In this document: in pieces, positions 12,701 through 25,000 of the stretch
Layout: every line of letters starts with the position of its first letter
Numbering within the stretch: position 1 is the stretch's first letter
Assembly (NCBI GenBank): GCA_019914995.1
Contig: CM034135.1
Coordinates: forward strand, 6,078,501 to 6,142,500
Length of the DNA stretch: 64,000 bases
Origin: Acanthochlamys bracteata
Lineage: Eukaryota; Streptophyta; Magnoliopsida; Pandanales; Velloziaceae
Direction: 5' to 3'
Translations under genes and position numbers: made by a program
The notes under the pieces: model-generated
Seen by the model: only the letters and a program-made list of their open reading frames with translations
What the model was told of the DNA's origin: nothing
The model's database searches: none

Positions 12701-15152
12701 ATGGTATCCTTCCTCATCCACTGCAAAGTATGCATTTATGCGACATTTAATGAACATTTTAAAACTTTTCCGCCCAACACTCCTGTTACAAAGAGCATCG
12801 CCTATCTAACCATTGTGTTAAACTTTTCCTTCAGGTTCAATGGTATCCTCTTGTCACATAAAACTCTAGTAGTATATCTTCATTTTCACTATCCAATTTG
12901 TATTCTGTGTAAAATTTCTGTCTATTTCTCCATCTTTTTACACAATGAAAGATATAGGAAGTAATCATTTCTTTATAACTCTTGTTCCCAAAATCTCACC
13001 AATACGTTGTGGTCACTTGTGCTTGTGCTAAACTAGAATATCATACTCTTCTACTTAATCTCAAGTCCTTTAATTCTAAAGGTTCCATCCATACTCAATT
13101 TTATCCTTCATGTCTAGTTTGGAGGGGACGTGCTCCTTCTATACATCATCATAAGATGATCTATAAAGAGAAATGACTAATATGTATATGTATTCATTAC
13201 AAATTTTAAGAAAACATTCAAACAAAAAGCTTTTTAATATTTGGAGTAAGTATTGCAATAAATACAAACCCGAGCACCCAAATATGAGTTGGCTAGGGCA
13301 TCCATCTCCTTTACCAAAGAATGAGGTAGAGACTTCAAATCCTAATGCTGCCGATATATCTCAAAAAAACATGGCCTAAAGGATTTAAAAATAAGGTGGC
13401 ATGACATTTACCAAGATCAAATAATAACATATGAGCCATATTTTTAAAGAATACCATTTTAAGTTTCATCTACTCAAAATTGCTAAAATTAATAATAAAT
13501 AACAATTAGAAATAATGAAACAAATTATTATGAAAATTATAAAAAATGCAAAAAGTGTCATAATGTTGTATGTAAAGATTCTTTCTACCCGCACACGCAC
13601 ATACACGTGTGCGCGCACACACACAAAAGCCTATATCATATGCTTTTAACAAAAAGAAATTCAACATAACATGTCATCTCCAATTAACATAGTTTCATTT
13701 CACTATCCAGCGTCATTCTGAAAAGTTCTTTTGTAACTTTATGAATGTGTCAAATTTTATTTGTTTTTGGGATTGGTAGTTTCCCTCCTCAGGTCGGGAA
13801 ACAGGTTTGTTGTTTTTATCGGTCCTTTCACTCCTTCAGTCGGTTCCCTCCTTCAGTCGTTGCACTCCCTTCCCTAGGAAATCGCAGGTTGTTTCCAGTC
13901 GACAATCAAAACTTTAGTTACAATATGAGGTTGCATTGAAGCAATATAAATCTCTAGACAATTTGTGGTTCAAATGTTAATTTGAAGCATAATAAGCAAT
14001 TTAAGATTATGTGGACCCAATTTGTCATTAAAATAATTAGAAGGTGAAATCATGCAAAAGAATTAGTTTGGTTGAGCATTTCCGGACAGTGGACATGTGT
14101 GGAAGAATATTCACTGGTACTTTCCATAAAATAATTTTACTTATGGCAGTGGATGTGCTTTAAACTGCCTATTGTGTCAGTTTGTGAGCTATTGAAATAG
14201 CATGGATCGAGTTGAACAGTTTGGATTTTCAGTTTGAAGTTTAGATTCGCTAAACCAAACTGTGTAATGGAAAAGTTTCTATTATGCAGGTAAGGCATAG
14301 TCCAACTCTCTCCCGATCGCACATGCCAAACATACACCTTTTAGGATATAGCATAGGTGGCCGTGCAGCATGGCAATCTCTAACTTGAAGAATATAAAAT
14401 AGAACAGCAGTAGAATGCAGAAATAAATTATTAGAAGGAACGGATCTTTGTAAGTGCCTACCATTCAACTCCTATTTGGGCCTCTACATGAAATGATTAA
14501 GATATTTGCTTCTGTTCAATTAGTCTATGAATGAACTCACCATCAAGTCCTCCTTAAATGAAAAGGTATTATGGAAGTTTTAGTTTTTTTATCTGGTCAA
14601 CTTTGAAACTGATCTGACTTGATCAACAAACAAAATCTCAATTCTTGATGTAGATATTCAGACGATTAGTTGATCTTTTGAGTGTCCAAGCTATTGACGC
14701 ACAGGCAGCAGCAGTTGGGGCACTTTATAATCTCTCTGAAGTAAATGTGGATTGTAGACTAAAGCTGGCTGGTGAGAGATGGTGAGAACTCCACTTCTTG
14801 ACTCAGATGAATTCCTTTTAGCAGTCCCACAGTTTGAAAAAAGCTCCTCATAAGTTGAAATTCTTTTTTTTTTTTTCTCTTAACATGAGTTAGGGCTGTT
14901 GATAGGCTCCTCAAGCTTTTGAAAGGTCCACATCCTATCCCAGAGGTGTGCAGGAAAGTAGCAATGATTTTGGAGAACCTGGCTTCTGAGCCTCAAAACA
15001 GAAATCTTCTCATGGTTCATGAGAGCACCTTTGCAGAGATGCTTCTTTGTGATGGAAAATATTCAGACATCTTTGCCCGCATACTTTATGAGTTAACTTC
15101 AGTGCCAAACAACAAAATATCAAGTGGTGGTAAAGCTGTTTGGGGCATGTAA
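6730..15152 (+). CDS. LFR: LFR, armadillo-repeat subunit of SWI/SNF chromatin remodelling complexes
   Basis: Eight coding exons join in frame to 456 codons plus stop: 6730-6913, 8893-9062, 9362-9504, 9635-9876, 10681-10786, 10866-11004, 14654-14781, 14894-15152. All introns are GT..AG and all phases match. The protein starts MQKQTGGKAGGGSGQ, has the basic AKRGRPFGS patch, then an Ala-rich stretch. It continues with residues that closely follow Arabidopsis LFR (LEAF AND FLOWER RELATED, about 460 aa), such as RIVLALQSGLKSE, NIIRNFSFMPDNEVVMAQH, AELLGRLIINPDNEPFI and DAQAAAVGALYNLSEVN, and ends in VWGM. In that family it is a nuclear ARM-repeat protein of SWI/SNF complexes acting in leaf and flower patterning. 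Introns 1 (about 2.0 kb) and 6 (about 3.65 kb) are long; intron 6 holds only AT-rich DNA, chance frames and a CA/CG microsatellite. The acceptor of exon 4 has an in-frame alternative 9 bases downstream (exon start 9644). I am sure of the identity; the untranslated ends are not defined. Confidence 0.95.
13591..13626. repeat. CA/CG-rich microsatellite in LFR intron 6
   Basis: Alternating purine-pyrimidine tract of CA, CG and TG steps. It is the kind of sequence that can adopt Z-DNA, and it lies deep inside the longest LFR intron. Confidence 0.7.
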
Positions 15153-15617
15153 ATCTTATGTTGTTAGGTACTCCACTCATGTCAAGACACTCATTTACTT
15201 ACCTGTTGCAAGAGTTTATTCTAAAAGGTGTATCCTTTTGAAATATTAGGTAAACATGCACCACAGTTGTAGCCGACGTAAGCATATTTATGCCTTGGGA
15301 ATATTTGTAAACATACACCACTCCATAAGTAGTGAACGTAAGCATCTTTAGTGACTGAATATTCACTGGACGAAAATTTGGATGTCTTGTGATAAGGTGG
15401 TTTGTATTCTTGGTTGAAGTATCCGCTAACCATGCTTGATGTGGCTTTTAATTTGAACCACCAAAGTATATTCCTTATCTTCTTCGAAGTGGTAGGACAA
15501 AATAGTTCGTTGTCCTAAGTTGAAAAATATCTCACCGCTGAATAAGATAACATCCTCTCAGCAAACGCCATCACAAACAGCACTCTTTTGTTTAGCTACA
15601 CATCGCTTACTTGCCTT
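15153..15617. other. LFR-to-sigma-factor spacer with a 57-bp imperfect tandem repeat
   Basis: Only 465 bp separate the LFR stop from the sigma-factor ATG on the same strand. Two diverged copies of a 57-bp unit lie at 15250-15306 and 15307-15365. They share GTAAACAT.CACCAC, then ACGTAAGCAT, and finally AATATT. This spacer must hold both the LFR 3' end and the sigma-factor promoter and leader. No clear TATA box was seen. Confidence 0.6.
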
Positions 15618-18320
15618 ATGACAATGGCAATGCGCGCATGTTCCTTGAACAGCTCAGCTACTGCACTCATTGCACCGAGTAAAACTGTTGCTTCTTCTTC
15701 GCCTGTCAAACCATTGGTTCAGGTCTCACAGCTTCATCAATCTTCAACACGCTCGACAGTAAGACAAGAATCACAGCGAATATGTGAGAACTCGGTAACT
15801 CAAACTGCCATAGCAGAAGCCGTTGTACTGGCAAATGCTGCAGTGCAAACGGCTGAAGATGCAATCTCTTCAGCAACAACACTAAGAGAGATGAGGTCGG
15901 CATTGGAAGTAACTTTTAAGGAGGGCATAATACGAGGTCATCGAGGAATCAGTAGAAAGCGAAGGAAGGCTCACCGGAAGCTTGTGACCGACAAACCTAT
16001 GGGTACAGTAGTGAGAAGCTGTTTGACTAAATTGGAGCGGTCTGGATACTTAACACCAAGACAAGAGGCAGAATTCTCTCTTTACCTCAAGGTAACTTTC
16101 CCCATTAAAACGCCAGAAGCAGAAAATAGGATATCAAATATTAAAACACTGCTATTATTGATTATGCAGGAGGGTGCAATTGTAGAGGCTGTAGAGAGGG
16201 AGATGAATTCGTTGGTGTCTGGTAGCATGGAAGTTGCTTCCAATAGCAGGATCAAAGGTAGGAGGGACAAAGAGAGGGTACTGCTGAAGGCGAGAGATTG
16301 CAAGGAGAGAATTACTCTGAGCTACAAGAGGCTGGTAGTGTCTATCGCAACATCGTACCAAGGCAGAGGGCTAAGCCTTGAGGATCTCGTCCAGGTTCAT
16401 ATCATGCTCAGTTCTAGTCGCATGCTAAAAAGTTCATTCTCATATTCTGGAGAAATTTGGGCTTTAGGTATTTTGGTACACAATGCAGTGGTAACTGTCC
16501 TGCCATGCAGTGAAATCCACCATCAACTCAGTTTTCCTGTTCAATCTATCACTATTGGAACATTATCCGGAACATTTTATTAGGACCTAGACATCGAAGA
16601 TCTTCATTGATCAAAACTAGATGATCCTTAGGATAAACCGGTTTGGCGGAGAGGTTCAACCCTTTTGATTCCTTCACTCCTTAAATCAAAGCCTATAACT
16701 ATCAACACTCTGCATTTACATGCTAGGAAAAAGAAAAACTTGACATAATGATGGTCTTTCTCAAGAAATATAGAACCAATTAGTTATGAAACTAAGCAGT
16801 TTGGATATAGCTACTAAAACAAAATGTAATCATTTTCTTCTTGTTTTTCCCCTAATATTCTTGTTGGCGGAAAGAAAGAAACTAAAAATTTCAATACAGT
16901 ACTAATCAAAGCAGCTTTCACAATGATGCTATCATATAACTGAGTATGGCATCTAAGATTGGATGATATAATTTCCCGTCTAAGTTTACCTCCCAATCCC
17001 ATGGTATACATTTTGAAACTAGACCGTGTCACTCATAACTTTTAGGGCAGTTGTCTTCAGTATCTAGAGATGTCGTTCTGCAACCTTTGCTTTTCATACA
17101 ATTGATGCTTGATTTAAACTGGAAATATATTAAAAAAGACGAGTATCTAGAAGTGATTCCCCCTAAGAACGAAGCTGTGGTGACATTTGATTAGATACGA
17201 AAGGGACTTTATGGAAGAAATAACCTGTTATCTTGACGCCGAAACTTTTACGAGTTAATAAAATCGATTAGGACCTCTTCTCAACCACAAAAGCATACAT
17301 CATGCTCTACATTAGTTTCTCGACCATTACAAAAGCATACATGCTCTACACATTTGAAGGAAAGGACTACTGATTGTAGAATCCTCAAGACAAAAATGGT
17401 GTCTTAATGTTATTTTGTAATTGGAGTATCTTAATTTCCTGATTGCTAGAGATAAGGGGACCAGATGAACCTTCACCAACACAATTGTGAACTGCAGGAA
17501 GGTTGCATTGGTCTTCTTCGAGGAGCTCAAAGATTTGACTGCAAGAAAGGATACAAACTCTCCACTTATGTTTATTGGTGGATCAAGCAAGCGATTCTCA
17601 GAGCCATAGCAAATAAATCGAGGATGGTGAGATTACCGGTATACAGCCATAATCTCCTGCATATAAAACAAAACTTTCTTGCTTGAGCAAAAAATTACAT
17701 GAACAGCTGAAAGATGGATAGCTAGTTTGTTTTGTAGGGAAGCATGAGTGCAGCAGCTGCCAAGGTTATGGAAGCTAACTCTTTCCTAAAAAAGCAGCTT
17801 GGAAGATGCCCGACTTATGATGAACTTGCAAACCTTGTTGACATGGATGTTTCAAAAGTGCAGCTGGTCTATGAAAAAACCAGGCAACCAATCTCTATCG
17901 ATCAACCAATAAACAATGACGGAATGACATTGAATGTAATACTTCAGTAAAATCTCTCATAGCACGAATTAAGAACAGTGCAAATTTAAAAACATGTTGT
18001 AGATGATTTGGCTAATATCTTGCGTTTGCTTAATGCAGGATATCATCCAAGGTCCAGACGAAATAACACCCCAAGTCATAGTCACTAGACGAATGATGCT
18101 AGAAAATATTGCAAGTTTCCTTGCTAATCTTGGAAAACGAGAGGAACGTATTGTGAGATTGCATTATGGACTAGATGGTGAGGTAGCTCGATCATATGAA
18201 GAAATTGGGAGAATATTGAATTTGTCAAGGGAAAGAGTTCGTCAAATCCATTGGACAGCTATAAAAAAACTACGAGAAGAGAAGACTCTGACCGAGTCTT
18301 TTGTGCAGACTAGTGTATAA
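15618..18320 (+). CDS. Plastid RNA polymerase sigma factor, SIGD/SIG4 type
   Basis: Five exons join to 439 codons plus stop, all phase 0: 15618-16091, 16170-16394, 17498-17638, 17738-17935, 18039-18320. The first 60 residues ([20 protein letters not shown]…) are Ser/Ala/Thr-rich with few acids, as in a chloroplast transit peptide. Region 1.2 follows near residues 140-158 ([15 protein letters not shown]). Regions 2.1-2.4 span exons 2-3 ([19 protein letters not shown], then [26 protein letters not shown]). Region 3 is exon 4 ([15 protein letters not shown]). Region 4 is exon 5 with the helix-turn-helix [18 protein letters not shown]. Such nucleus-encoded factors direct the plastid-encoded bacterial-type polymerase to promoters. 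The short length, close to the roughly 420 aa of Arabidopsis SIG4, favours the SIGD class. The subclass is inferred from length, not from an alignment; the sigma-70 family itself is certain. The ATG chosen is the first after an in-frame stop; two more Mets follow within five codons. Confidence 0.9.
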
Positions 18321-19000
18321 AAATTATCCACTCACACAGAAAACAAAAAAGAGAAAAAGAAGTTTGCTGACAGCTTTAGGTCAAGAGAAAGAGGCAACCT
18401 AAAAAAGCTTGGGGTTTGATGATGGTCAATGCACACTACCTCTTGGAACTTCAAAAACCTACAATAACAAGTGACAACAGATTTGAAGAAGGCACGGCAG
18501 CTACTTCCTTTACTAAATTTAGTCTTACTAGGATGTGTTTTTAAAAATTCAACTTTCAACTATACAAAATTCCAAAGCTATTGGTCTTCTTTAAGGGACC
18601 AGGATCGACGCATATCCTATGCTCCTTAGCTTCTCTCTGAAAAACTGCTGAACAACCTCATTTTTCAAAGACATGGATCCTAACAGAAATGAAACTGCTT
18701 GTTATAGCAACAAAAACTAGACAAAAGTTAAGCTGTATCCCTCTTGGTCTTGAGAGATGTATTTACTTAGCACATTCTTTTATGAATGTTGATTTCATAC
18801 CTTCAGTCTCCAACTTTAGTTTCATACATACAATATTCTCTATCCGCAATATAAATTATCTTACGGTCTCTCGATTTCAACATGTTTACATGGTGTTCGG
18901 TGTTGGTATTGCTCCGGAAACTCTGATAATAATAAAGCTTTGACCAGTAGTGTTCTTTCATAATTACAATTCTACATCCGATATATTGATTTCTCAGATT
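18321..19000. other. Convergent spacer between the sigma factor and SLX1 genes
   Basis: 680 bp between two stop codons facing each other. It should hold both 3' untranslated regions and polyadenylation signals. No coding frame or repeat recognised. Confidence 0.5.
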
Positions 19001-22000
19001 CTAGAAAGTGCATATTCGCCAATTAATGCTTAATGAGCTACAATCAACTGATGCTTTCACTTTACTTAATGCATCCTCTCTATGTCGCAGTACTGAAGCT
19101 GAGCCCTGTTCTTCCTTTTGCCTTTTCCGGGGAGTCTTCCGTGAAATAGTCTTCCATCTTGATTCAAAAACACATGCTTTACATGTAAAAAAGTACAATT
19201 AGTTTACAAAGTTAATTAACATAATTGAAGTAGACTATGATGAATGATGATAGCAAGTCAGCATCACCAAAATAAGTAATACATAAATAAATCGACAAAT
19301 CATACTAAATTACTCAAGTTAATGCAATTTTGACAAGGCATACCACCATTACTGTATTTCCATCCACAGTATCAAAATACCCTTTGAGTATGTACTTTAA
19401 TAAGATTTGGTGGACAGTTTGTCTTGAGACTAGCGATTCCTGGTAAGTTTCAAAAGGCTTCTTCACAATGAAGTGAAGAGTAAAAGCCTAAGCTACTATC
19501 TGCTCAGGCATGCATGTGTTACTACCGGTTAAAATTTTCACTTCATATTTTATCCTTTCGCATCACACAAGCTCATGACACCTTTTAGCTTTGCACTTTT
19601 ATTTCTTTTCGATACATTTTGTTATTTGTTATGATAAGTCCTCTTATGCTATAGACTGTCAACTTGGTATTTGTCGGACGAATTGCAGCTCTTGAGATTT
19701 ACTTGGAGCATCTCCCCACATACTCCTTCTATGAGTTCACTGTCTTAAGTGCCCTCCACTATAGTTAATTGTTCTATCATTCTCTCCGAAATAGGCATTG
19801 TTTTGTCTCATCTGTAATTAATATTGTCGGACAAGTGCACTTGAGCTATATTTACAATGACATTGTTTGTGTTCTTTTGCTATTTCTTTTAATTATGGAC
19901 AAATATTATAGCAAATTAAATAGCTTTTCATTTGATAAAACATAATATTTATATCTCCCTTATTAGAGTTAATTTGACACTACATGTGAAATATAATCTT
20001 AACAAAGCATAAACTGTGTGACGTAAATTTTCCATTCAAGCAATTGCCCAAGATTTGATCATCGAATAAGTTAGGTATTACAGAGAGTAGATAAAGAAAC
20101 AAATAAAAAAATATAACATTAAAGATGTACGTGAAAATTTTCAAAATAGAAAAATCCACGTGCAAACACGAAGGTATCCACTGTATAAAGGAGTATCATA
20201 AAATTTCATCTATGAAGTATCTAACTGACCAATCACGAAACCCTTCACTAGATCAATTATGTATTAAGAGAAAAACTCATGCAAAATTCTCTTATACCCA
20301 TTCCACGGAGATTTACAAAAAGATTGGTATTGAACCTTATAACGGCACACAAATAACTCTCCGAACAATGATATAAATAGTTATGATTATCGTTACATTA
20401 CAACGAAGAATACAACATACAAGACTTCTAAAAGAGCCATAACTCCTATTGATATTAGCTAAAACTGCTCAATGATTGAATCTCGCTCAGTAGAAGTGGC
20501 CAACTGACTTTAACAATTGATTGACCACTTCGAGCATGGGTACAACCAATTTGTTGAGTCAAGTAATTTTATAGAGAAATTCAGGTTGGAAAGGAATCTA
20601 ACATTGCCATTTGAGACAAATTCCTACAAATATCTATTCAACTGATTGTATTCTTCACTGGAATTCTTCAAGGATATGTGTGCTAATCAATTATTGATCA
20701 ATTTGGTATTTTTGAAAGTAACTTCATATGCTCTTTATATCTTTGTAATTTTTTCACGTGTAATCTTTTCAAGTTTATTTGGATACCGAAAGTTGATCCA
20801 AATAAGGCTCATTTTAATGATGAATTTTGAGATAAATTAAGATTAATGGAACGAATTAAGCAAAATAAACTTTTAGCATAAGAGATTCAAATCAATCGAT
20901 TTAATGTTAGGATTATACATTTTTTTTAATGCAAGATTCCTTATTGCAACACTTTGAATACGCTATTATGTAACTTATCTTGTACACATGTTTACTCAAA
21001 TTCACGGACATGTTCTAGAACCTATCAAGGCATCTATCCCTCACTATGCAAACTAGACATCAAAGAGCGAGATATGGATATAAGAAGGTGACTGTGGTAT
21101 TCATGTATTCCTTATGGATAATCTTATTTTACTAATAAAATAATTAACAATTTTTTCTTTTTATATTGTTTTTGGTTTGTTTTGTATAACTTACTCACAG
21201 CTATCCCAAATTCAACAAATACTTGTTTTTCAAAACATTATTCTTGGGTAGAAAATACGAATACAAAATGATACCTCTACTATAATATTCAAGTAGCAAG
21301 CTACTCTAACTTTATTATTATTGTACTAATCACAGTTTTCTGAAATGAATTATTGAGATGTTATATGTTACACGCATAGTTAAGGATAATAACATCACAT
21401 TTTCCATCGAGCATTCTATTAAGACATTAGTTTATTAAGTCACTACAAAATTTTACAAACAATTCAAAGAAATGAGAAAATCACACAAAGATTTTATAAT
21501 CAAGTCAAGTAGCAATTAGACACATATCATTTACGACACATGTAACCACCAAAGAAAACATATGATGAATGTGCCATTTTTTAAGTATGCAAATATTACA
21601 ACATCCGAATAAGCGATGTCTAGTAAGAAATCTGACAATGTTGTGCATAACATTTCTCTCTAGACAAATAACACATCTAGACAAATATTGTTGTAAATTA
21701 AATAGCTTCTGAATTAATAAAAAATATATAATCGTATATTTAGTCATTCATTTCTCTTATTAATTATTTTTAATGTATATACTAAATATGATTTCAGTAG
21801 AGTATCATCAGGCATAATTATCTACATAAACAAGCCTATTAATGTCATCACAGCAATATCCTTTTCAGTATTATGATGATGCAGACGTGACATCAACACC
21901 ACAACAAGAAAAACACAATTTAAAAACCTAATGGCAAGAGGTGATGGATGCGGGTAAACTGATATGGGGTAAAGCTCACTTAGATAAGCAATAGGGTAGT

Positions 22001-25000
22001 TTTAAAATGTGAGGTGCAAGTGAAATCTACTATAAATTAGGTGGATAAAGTGTAATTTGCTCAAAGGAAAAGATAAGAGTAAAATAAAATCCTAGTCTAA
22101 GTAATGCTTCAAAAAGATCACTATGTTTAATTCAAAGAAAAGATCACCACTTTTTTAAGTTTATATATTTTTTTATAAAGTAAGACTACCTTGAAGTTTT
22201 GAAAGTTGAAAAAATATGAATTAATTATTCCAACAAACTTGACACGGAAAATAATAATTATAAAAAATAGTTTAGCCCAGAATGGCAGATTGAGTTAGAG
22301 CAACTATGCTCACTACCTTGGCTCAATTTAATTGAACTCTTGGCTAGATAGTTCGATTTGAATGACTTGAGATCTCGAACTTTAATTGATTATGTAGGCA
22401 AAATCCTAACTAAGAGTTAACTTAAATGAAGCAAGACTAATATTCTAGTATCTACTGCACAAGAAGCATGTTCCAAACAGTACTGGAACTCTAAACAACA
22501 TGCGTTCTATCAGTTAAAAGACATCTATTGTACAGTTTCTGTTATATCCTAGAAACATCACAGTCAATAAAGTCTTATAGGCACGGGACTGCATGGCAAA
22601 TCAAGTTCCAGCTATGCATGCCACTATCAGACGTTAGTACTATCCAATAAAGAGATAAGAGTCATCTTAACGATGACTTGTTGAGAATACATTAGTAGAA
22701 AAAGGAACTATAAGAAATTACCTTCACTGTGATCCTTAAACCCTTGAATAGTGCACGCGAGAACCCAAGGCCTTCCGGCAGATGATGATTTTGCACCACC
22801 TTTCAGTTCACCATTGTGTTGTTTCAAACTGAAAAGGGGCATATAAATTCAGAGTCATTATTATTATACACAGGTCTACAAATCATGCAAGAATGCCCAA
22901 ACCATACATATCTTTCAGGATGCAATTGGCTAAGTATGACAAAAATTGTTCAATAAAAAATAATGTAGCATTCCTTCTGATTGAGAAGTGTACAACAACA
23001 ACAACAACAACAACAAGATACTAAGCCTTTATCCCACTTGCGCGGGGTCGGCTACATGAATCCATTTTTTTTCATTTCCTTCGATTATAAATCAGAAAGA
23101 CCTAATTCCTCTAAATCCTTGGCCACCACCATAGGCCAAGTTAATTTTGGTGTATCCTTTTTTCTCTTAAAGTGTTCAATCTATATACTATTTATAGAAG
23201 TGTACACAATCCATATACTATTTATAAAAGCCACGTCTGAAGGAAGCCTAGACGCCATTCTCAAAATCGAATTTTCTCATTTTTTAGAATTTTTAGTTTA
23301 ATAAGTAACTTGAAACAAAAAAGTAATGTATGTATATTAAATAAAAAAAGCATTTCTAGAAAATATAAAACGAATACCAAAAAACGTGGAGAAAGAGGAG
23401 ACAATTTTCATATCAATATTTGAAAGACTTAAAAACCATGAGTAGGAAATTCTTTTGAGGAATCCTACAAAATTTAATTAAAAACAACTAATAACAGCAA
23501 CAATTAATGATTGCGACGATAACCTATTAATATTCTTAAGCTCCAAAAGACAGAAACAGTTCCGACAAAATCTCCTAAGTAACAAGCGGATCATGTTTAA
23601 TTAGCATAGCTTTTTACGCTATTAAACACAAACATGTTTCCCTAATTCAAATTTATTTCATGACCATCCATATCCCTTATCAAATAAAAAAAAAATTCAA
23701 ACATCTTCGTTAGATCACATATTTTGATACCTTCAGGATTTGAAAAGCCATAGGCTTCCATGTCATTCAATTGGAAATTTGAAAGACATGGATTTGAAAA
23801 GCCATTGGCTTTACGTATAAATAACTACATATTACTCCTGCAAATCATATTCTCTAATCCTTTTAGGCCTTTAACTTTTCCTGTTTTAAATTGCAAAATA
23901 TACTAAAAGGATTTTTTCTCCCTTTAGAAAACAAACACATGGTGGAAAATTAGGAACAGCACACACAACCCAGTCTCACTCTAGTTCAGTTGATGGATGG
24001 AGATAGAATCTTTTCTTATGATAAGGGAGCATGTATTATCAAACTCAGGTAAAAAAGAAAATCTTCAGTTTCATGGGGAAGGTTAGGATTCCCTTATTAT
24101 GCTCTGGCTTCTGAAGGACTACTTGTGCCTTAGGGGATTGGAAAGAAAGCCAATGCATTCGAGTTAAAAGAAAGTCAAACAAGGTAATAACTACGTTGTC
24201 TAAAAAATAATTTATAACAATTAAGTTTTCCTTAAAAGTGAGATAGCACAACGTCAATGTACAACTTATGGTCAAGTGAGTAGTAGAATAACTGTGTATG
24301 ATGCAAATACTGCCAAAAATAATCAATCTAGAAACGATTAACTTATACTTTCACACACTCATGCATGTATAACTGATCAGTATGAAAAAGTTTGACTAAC
24401 TTTTAATCATCATCTATCTTTTTATTTTTTTTAGCAAGACCATGAGTAAACATGTAAAACAATAACTATTAAGAAAAGCCAAAAGAAAAGATTATTGAAA
24501 CCATTTTGAGAAAAAAACAAAGCATATGCGTATGAAAGCCAATGAAGGAAACACAATTACGGAGAAACATATAGAGTACCTGTAAAGGAAAAGGGATAAA
24601 AGACTCGTCTTAGGATCAAACTACTAGATGCCTTAGATGGAAGATAACCAACTGGTAACACAAAGTTACAAACAACAATGAAAAATTAAGCAATACATCA
24701 AAACAAAAGAAAACAAAAAAATTTAAATGAGCAGTGACAGATTAAAATTAAATGAATAGCTACAATTTGCAAAGATGTCCAACAAAGAAGGAGGTAGATA
24801 ATATATGCGATGGAAATTTAATAACAATATTATGACCATCTCTTTCCGATGATAACAATAATAAATATAAAATAAACAAGAAAGGTGACGCAAAAACACT
24901 TGCAATAGTCAAATCTCGTAAGTCTCACATAAAAAGTTCCATTTTATCCAAAGCAATAAAAAAGAAAAGTCAACTTTTAAGACAAAAGCTTATAATTTAA

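Noticed and set aside
12617-12964. 115-codon frame in LFR intron 6
   Set aside because: Phe/Leu/Ile-rich translation of AT-rich DNA, no family match, and it lies within a well-supported intron.
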